Assembly (NCBI GenBank): GCA_005791855.1
Contig: SXUH01000112.1
Location: forward strand, 1 to 7,792
Direction of reading: 5' to 3'
DNA from: Bdellovibrionales bacterium
GTDB taxonomy: Bacteria; Bdellovibrionota; Bacteriovoracia; Bacteriovoracales; Bacteriovoracaceae
Length of the DNA: 7,792 nucleotides
In this document: in pieces, positions 5,635 through 7,792 of the stretch
Position numbering within the stretch: position 1 is the first letter of the stretch
Layout: each line of letters begins with the position of its first letter
Notes under the pieces: generated by a model
What the model saw: only the letters and a program-made list of their open reading frames with translations
Database searches by the model: none
What the model was told of the DNA's origin: nothing
Made by a program: the position numbers and the translations under genes

Positions 5635-7792
5635 ATGAACATCTCCACCCTCGCCCTGCTCTTCCTCCTCGCCGCCTGCAACGGTAGCGGGAAGAAGGCC
5701 TTCGAGTCGCTGGAGAACACCCCGGAGCCCGTCGACGACTCCGTCACGGTGGAGCCGGTGGAGATCCAGTCCTTCATCCCGGTGACCTCCCCGGTGGTGA
5801 TGACCGGGACCTCCCAGACCACCTTCGCCGTCTCCGTGAACGAGAGCGCGGGCGCCGTCACCTACGAGTTCAAGAGCGGCGCCTCCACCGTGCTCCAGAC
5901 CGGAGCCGCGCCCTACCTCATCCTCCAGGGATCGAGCCTTGGCCCCGGAACCCACTCCCTGACGGTCAAGGCGAGCAACGCCGTCTCCAGCGACGAGCAC
6001 GTCTTCTCCATCCGGAAGAACACTCCGCCGGCCATCCTCTCTTCGACCCCGGCGCTCCTCGGGAGCGTCCTCAACTGCAACGTCGACACCCTGACCTTCA
6101 GCGCGAACCTCGGTGACGTCGACGGGGACGCCATGACCAAGACCTGGGAGCTCGACTCCGCGGTGGTCGGAGGAACAACCCCCTTCACCGTCGTGAGCAA
6201 CACCGCGGCCACCGCGCAGCTGGCCTACACCCCCGACTGCACCCGAGCGGGTCCCCACGGCCTCTCCCTCAAGGTCAGCGACGGGTCCGAGACCACCACC
6301 GTCACCTGGTCGTTCTACGTGAACAACCCGGCCATCGAGAACATCACGAGCTACTTCCCGGCCTCCAACAGCCTGACCTACCTGAGCACCGACGTGAGCA
6401 AGACCTTCAACGTCGCCGGGGCCGGCGTCGGAGCGCTGACCTTCGTCTGGAAGCTCGACGGCGCGACCGTGAAGACGGAGAGCAACGTCGCCACCAGTAG
6501 CTACCTCCTGCCGGCCGCGGGCATGACCATCGGAGACCACACGCTCGAGGTCTTCCTCACGGACTCGACCTCGACCCACGACCCCGGCACGCCCGTGTCC
6601 CGGAGCTGGGCGATCTACAAGAACATGAAGCCCACCGTCGTGAGCTCCTCGCCGAGCGCGGAGAAGCTCGTCAACCTCAACAACATCCTCCCGATCACCG
6701 CGAGCATCGAGGACCAGCAGGACACCTTCGTCGTCACCATGACCAAGGGAGCCCTGGCCTGCGTGCCCAACGGCAGCGGTGCGGCCAGTAGCTGTGGCCT
6801 CTCCAGCATGTCCCTGCCGACCGCCACGGGCGTCTTCTCTTCTCTCTTCTCCCCGGGTCAGGCCTTCCTCGGCGAGAACCTCTTCGAGCTCAAGGTGACC
6901 GACGCCCACGGAGAGTTCGCCACCCGGAGCTTCGTGGTCCGGGCGAACTACTTCAGCGACGCTTGTAACAACCTCGACCCCGGGGAGATCTGCACCCTCG
7001 CGGGCCTGCCGGGCCTCGGCAGCGGCCTGAACCTCGTCAGCGAGGCCAACAAGGTCCGGGTGACGCCGGCCTGGATGACCCAGGACGGGAACGGGAACTG
7101 GTTCTTCTCCGACCACGCCTCGAACGTCGTCTGGTACTACAACAAGCTCGCCACTCCCGTGACCCTCTTCGGGAGTAGCGTGCCGGCCTACACGCTCAAG
7201 GTCGTCGCGGGCACCGGGATCGCCGGCGCCGGCGGCAACGGGGTCTTCGCCAACACCTTCGCGCTGAACTTCGGTTCCTGGGGCGGGGGTCTGGCCTGGG
7301 ACACCCGGGACAGTGCGCTCTACATCGCGGACTACACCAACAGCCGGGTGGTCCGGGTCAACAGCAGTGGCCGGGCCAACGTCGTCTGCGGCCTCGGGGC
7401 CCTCAACACCCAGGGGACCCTGGCCATCAACCACGAGTGCCTGAACCCCGTGGACATCGCCATCGACAACACCAACCGGCGCCTCTACGTGACCAACCAG
7501 GCCCGCCACGTGATCAAGTACATCGACATCTCGAACACGGACTACAACAACTGGGTCGCCTACGTCCTGGCCGGTGTGGGAGGCGGGAACACGTCCGTGA
7601 ACGGAACCACCAACCTCACCGCCTTCCCCGGCACCACCATCGCGGGGGCCACCCGCGTGAACCAGCCCTGGGGCCTCTTCCTCGACACCGCCGACCAGAT
7701 CCTCTACTTCACCGAGTACGGCTCCTGCCGGATCCGCGCCCTGGGCCTGCCCGGGGCGACCTCCCGGACCGTCGCCGGGCAGACCATCACCG
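5635..7792 (+). CDS. Large lipoprotein with Ig-like domains and NHL propeller repeats (3' partial)
   Basis: The frame starts at ATG 5635, 8 nt after the previous stop, with AGGA at 5625-5628. It stays open to the window end (719 residues seen). The leader 'MNISTLALLFLLAAC' has a textbook lipobox with Cys15; Asn follows, not Asp, so outer-membrane or surface location is likely. About four Ig/PKD-like beta domains follow (roughly 44-127, 131-230, 232-328, 332-437), each with a W/F-x-L/F core and 'GTHSLTVKASN', 'GPHGLSLKVSDG', 'GDHTLEVFLTD' or 'GENLFELKVTDAHG' strand ends. From about 445, NHL-type repeats begin: 'VVAGTGIAGAGGNG', 'ALYIADYTNSRVVRV', 'RRLYVTNQARHVIKYIDI' and 'ILYFTEYGSCRIRAL'. Cysteines tend to come in pairs (149/202, 376/387, 444/453, 585/602), consistent with disulfides. 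NHL propellers bind proteins or glycans, so an adhesive or scaffold role at the surface is possible; no enzymatic motif is seen. Confidence 0.83.
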   Translation, partial: MNISTLALLFLLAACNGSGKKAFESLENTPEPVDDSVTVEPVEIQSFIPVTSPVVMTGTSQTTFAVSVNESAGAVTYEFKSGASTVLQTGAAPYLILQGSSLGPGTHSLTVKASNAVSSDEHVFSIRKNTPPAILSSTPALLGSVLNCNVDTLTFSANLGDVDGDAMTKTWELDSAVVGGTTPFTVVSNTAATAQLAYTPDCTRAGPHGLSLKVSDGSETTTVTWSFYVNNPAIENITSYFPASNSLTYLSTDVSKTFNVAGAGVGALTFVWKLDGATVKTESNVATSSYLLPAAGMTIGDHTLEVFLTDSTSTHDPGTPVSRSWAIYKNMKPTVVSSSPSAEKLVNLNNILPITASIEDQQDTFVVTMTKGALACVPNGSGAASSCGLSSMSLPTATGVFSSLFSPGQAFLGENLFELKVTDAHGEFATRSFVVRANYFSDACNNLDPGEICTLAGLPGLGSGLNLVSEANKVRVTPAWMTQDGNGNWFFSDHASNVVWYYNKLATPVTLFGSSVPAYTLKVVAGTGIAGAGGNGVFANTFALNFGSWGGGLAWDTRDSALYIADYTNSRVVRVNSSGRANVVCGLGALNTQGTLAINHECLNPVDIAIDNTNRRLYVTNQARHVIKYIDISNTDYNNWVAYVLAGVGGGNTSVNGTTNLTAFPGTTIAGATRVNQPWGLFLDTADQILYFTEYGSCRIRALGLPGATSRTVAGQTIT

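Noticed and set aside
5623..7509. 628-codon open frame on the minus strand
   Set aside because: It is fully antisense to the Ig/NHL lipoprotein. The product is a low-complexity G/V/D/E/R-rich chain with no domain, as expected from the strong C/G third-position bias of the real gene.

Overview
The window is high-GC DNA, apart from an AT-richer stretch of roughly 960-1350. Codons strongly favour C or G in the third position, with CTC for Leu and CGG for Arg. All genes lie on the + strand. The gene content is diderm: several signal peptides and lipoboxes, an outer-membrane barrel, and a flagellar-type stator with a peptidoglycan-binding domain. This suggests a delta-proteobacterium-like or Bdellovibrionota-like bacterium. 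That placement is an inference from style and content; no marker gene is present.

Layout. Positions 1-306 hold the 3' end of a BtuF/FecB-like substrate-binding protein (cobalamin-binding type). Positions 334-954 encode an exported small-heat-shock-like protein: a signal peptide, an alpha-crystallin-like domain and a terminal I-P-V motif. Positions 1066-1200 encode a 44-residue lipoprotein with a very good ribosome binding site, followed at 1238-1267 by a clear intrinsic terminator. An AT-rich leader with a perfect TATAAT box (1308-1313) then precedes a tightly packed operon that fills the rest of the window.

The operon (1350 to beyond 7792) encodes, in order: a PEGA/TPR lipoprotein; a MotA-type stator subunit; a MotB-type stator subunit; a membrane-anchored protein joining a FliF-like periplasmic segment and transmembrane helix to a FliG-like cytoplasmic part; a small outer-membrane beta-barrel; and a large lipoprotein with about four Ig-like domains followed by NHL-propeller repeats, cut off by the window end. 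Junctions are ATGA overlaps, a 23-nt overlap, or gaps of 8-9 nt, so the genes are very probably co-transcribed and translationally coupled.

Interpretation. Stator (MotA/MotB) and a self-anchored rotor-like protein are encoded together, with no filament, hook or export gene in view but with outer-membrane and probably surface lipoproteins. This looks like a stand-alone ion-driven, flagellar-derived envelope machine that could pass mechanical work to the outer membrane or cell surface, for example in gliding, adhesion or envelope remodelling. The domain assignments rest on by-eye alignment to remembered family sequences; the function is inference.
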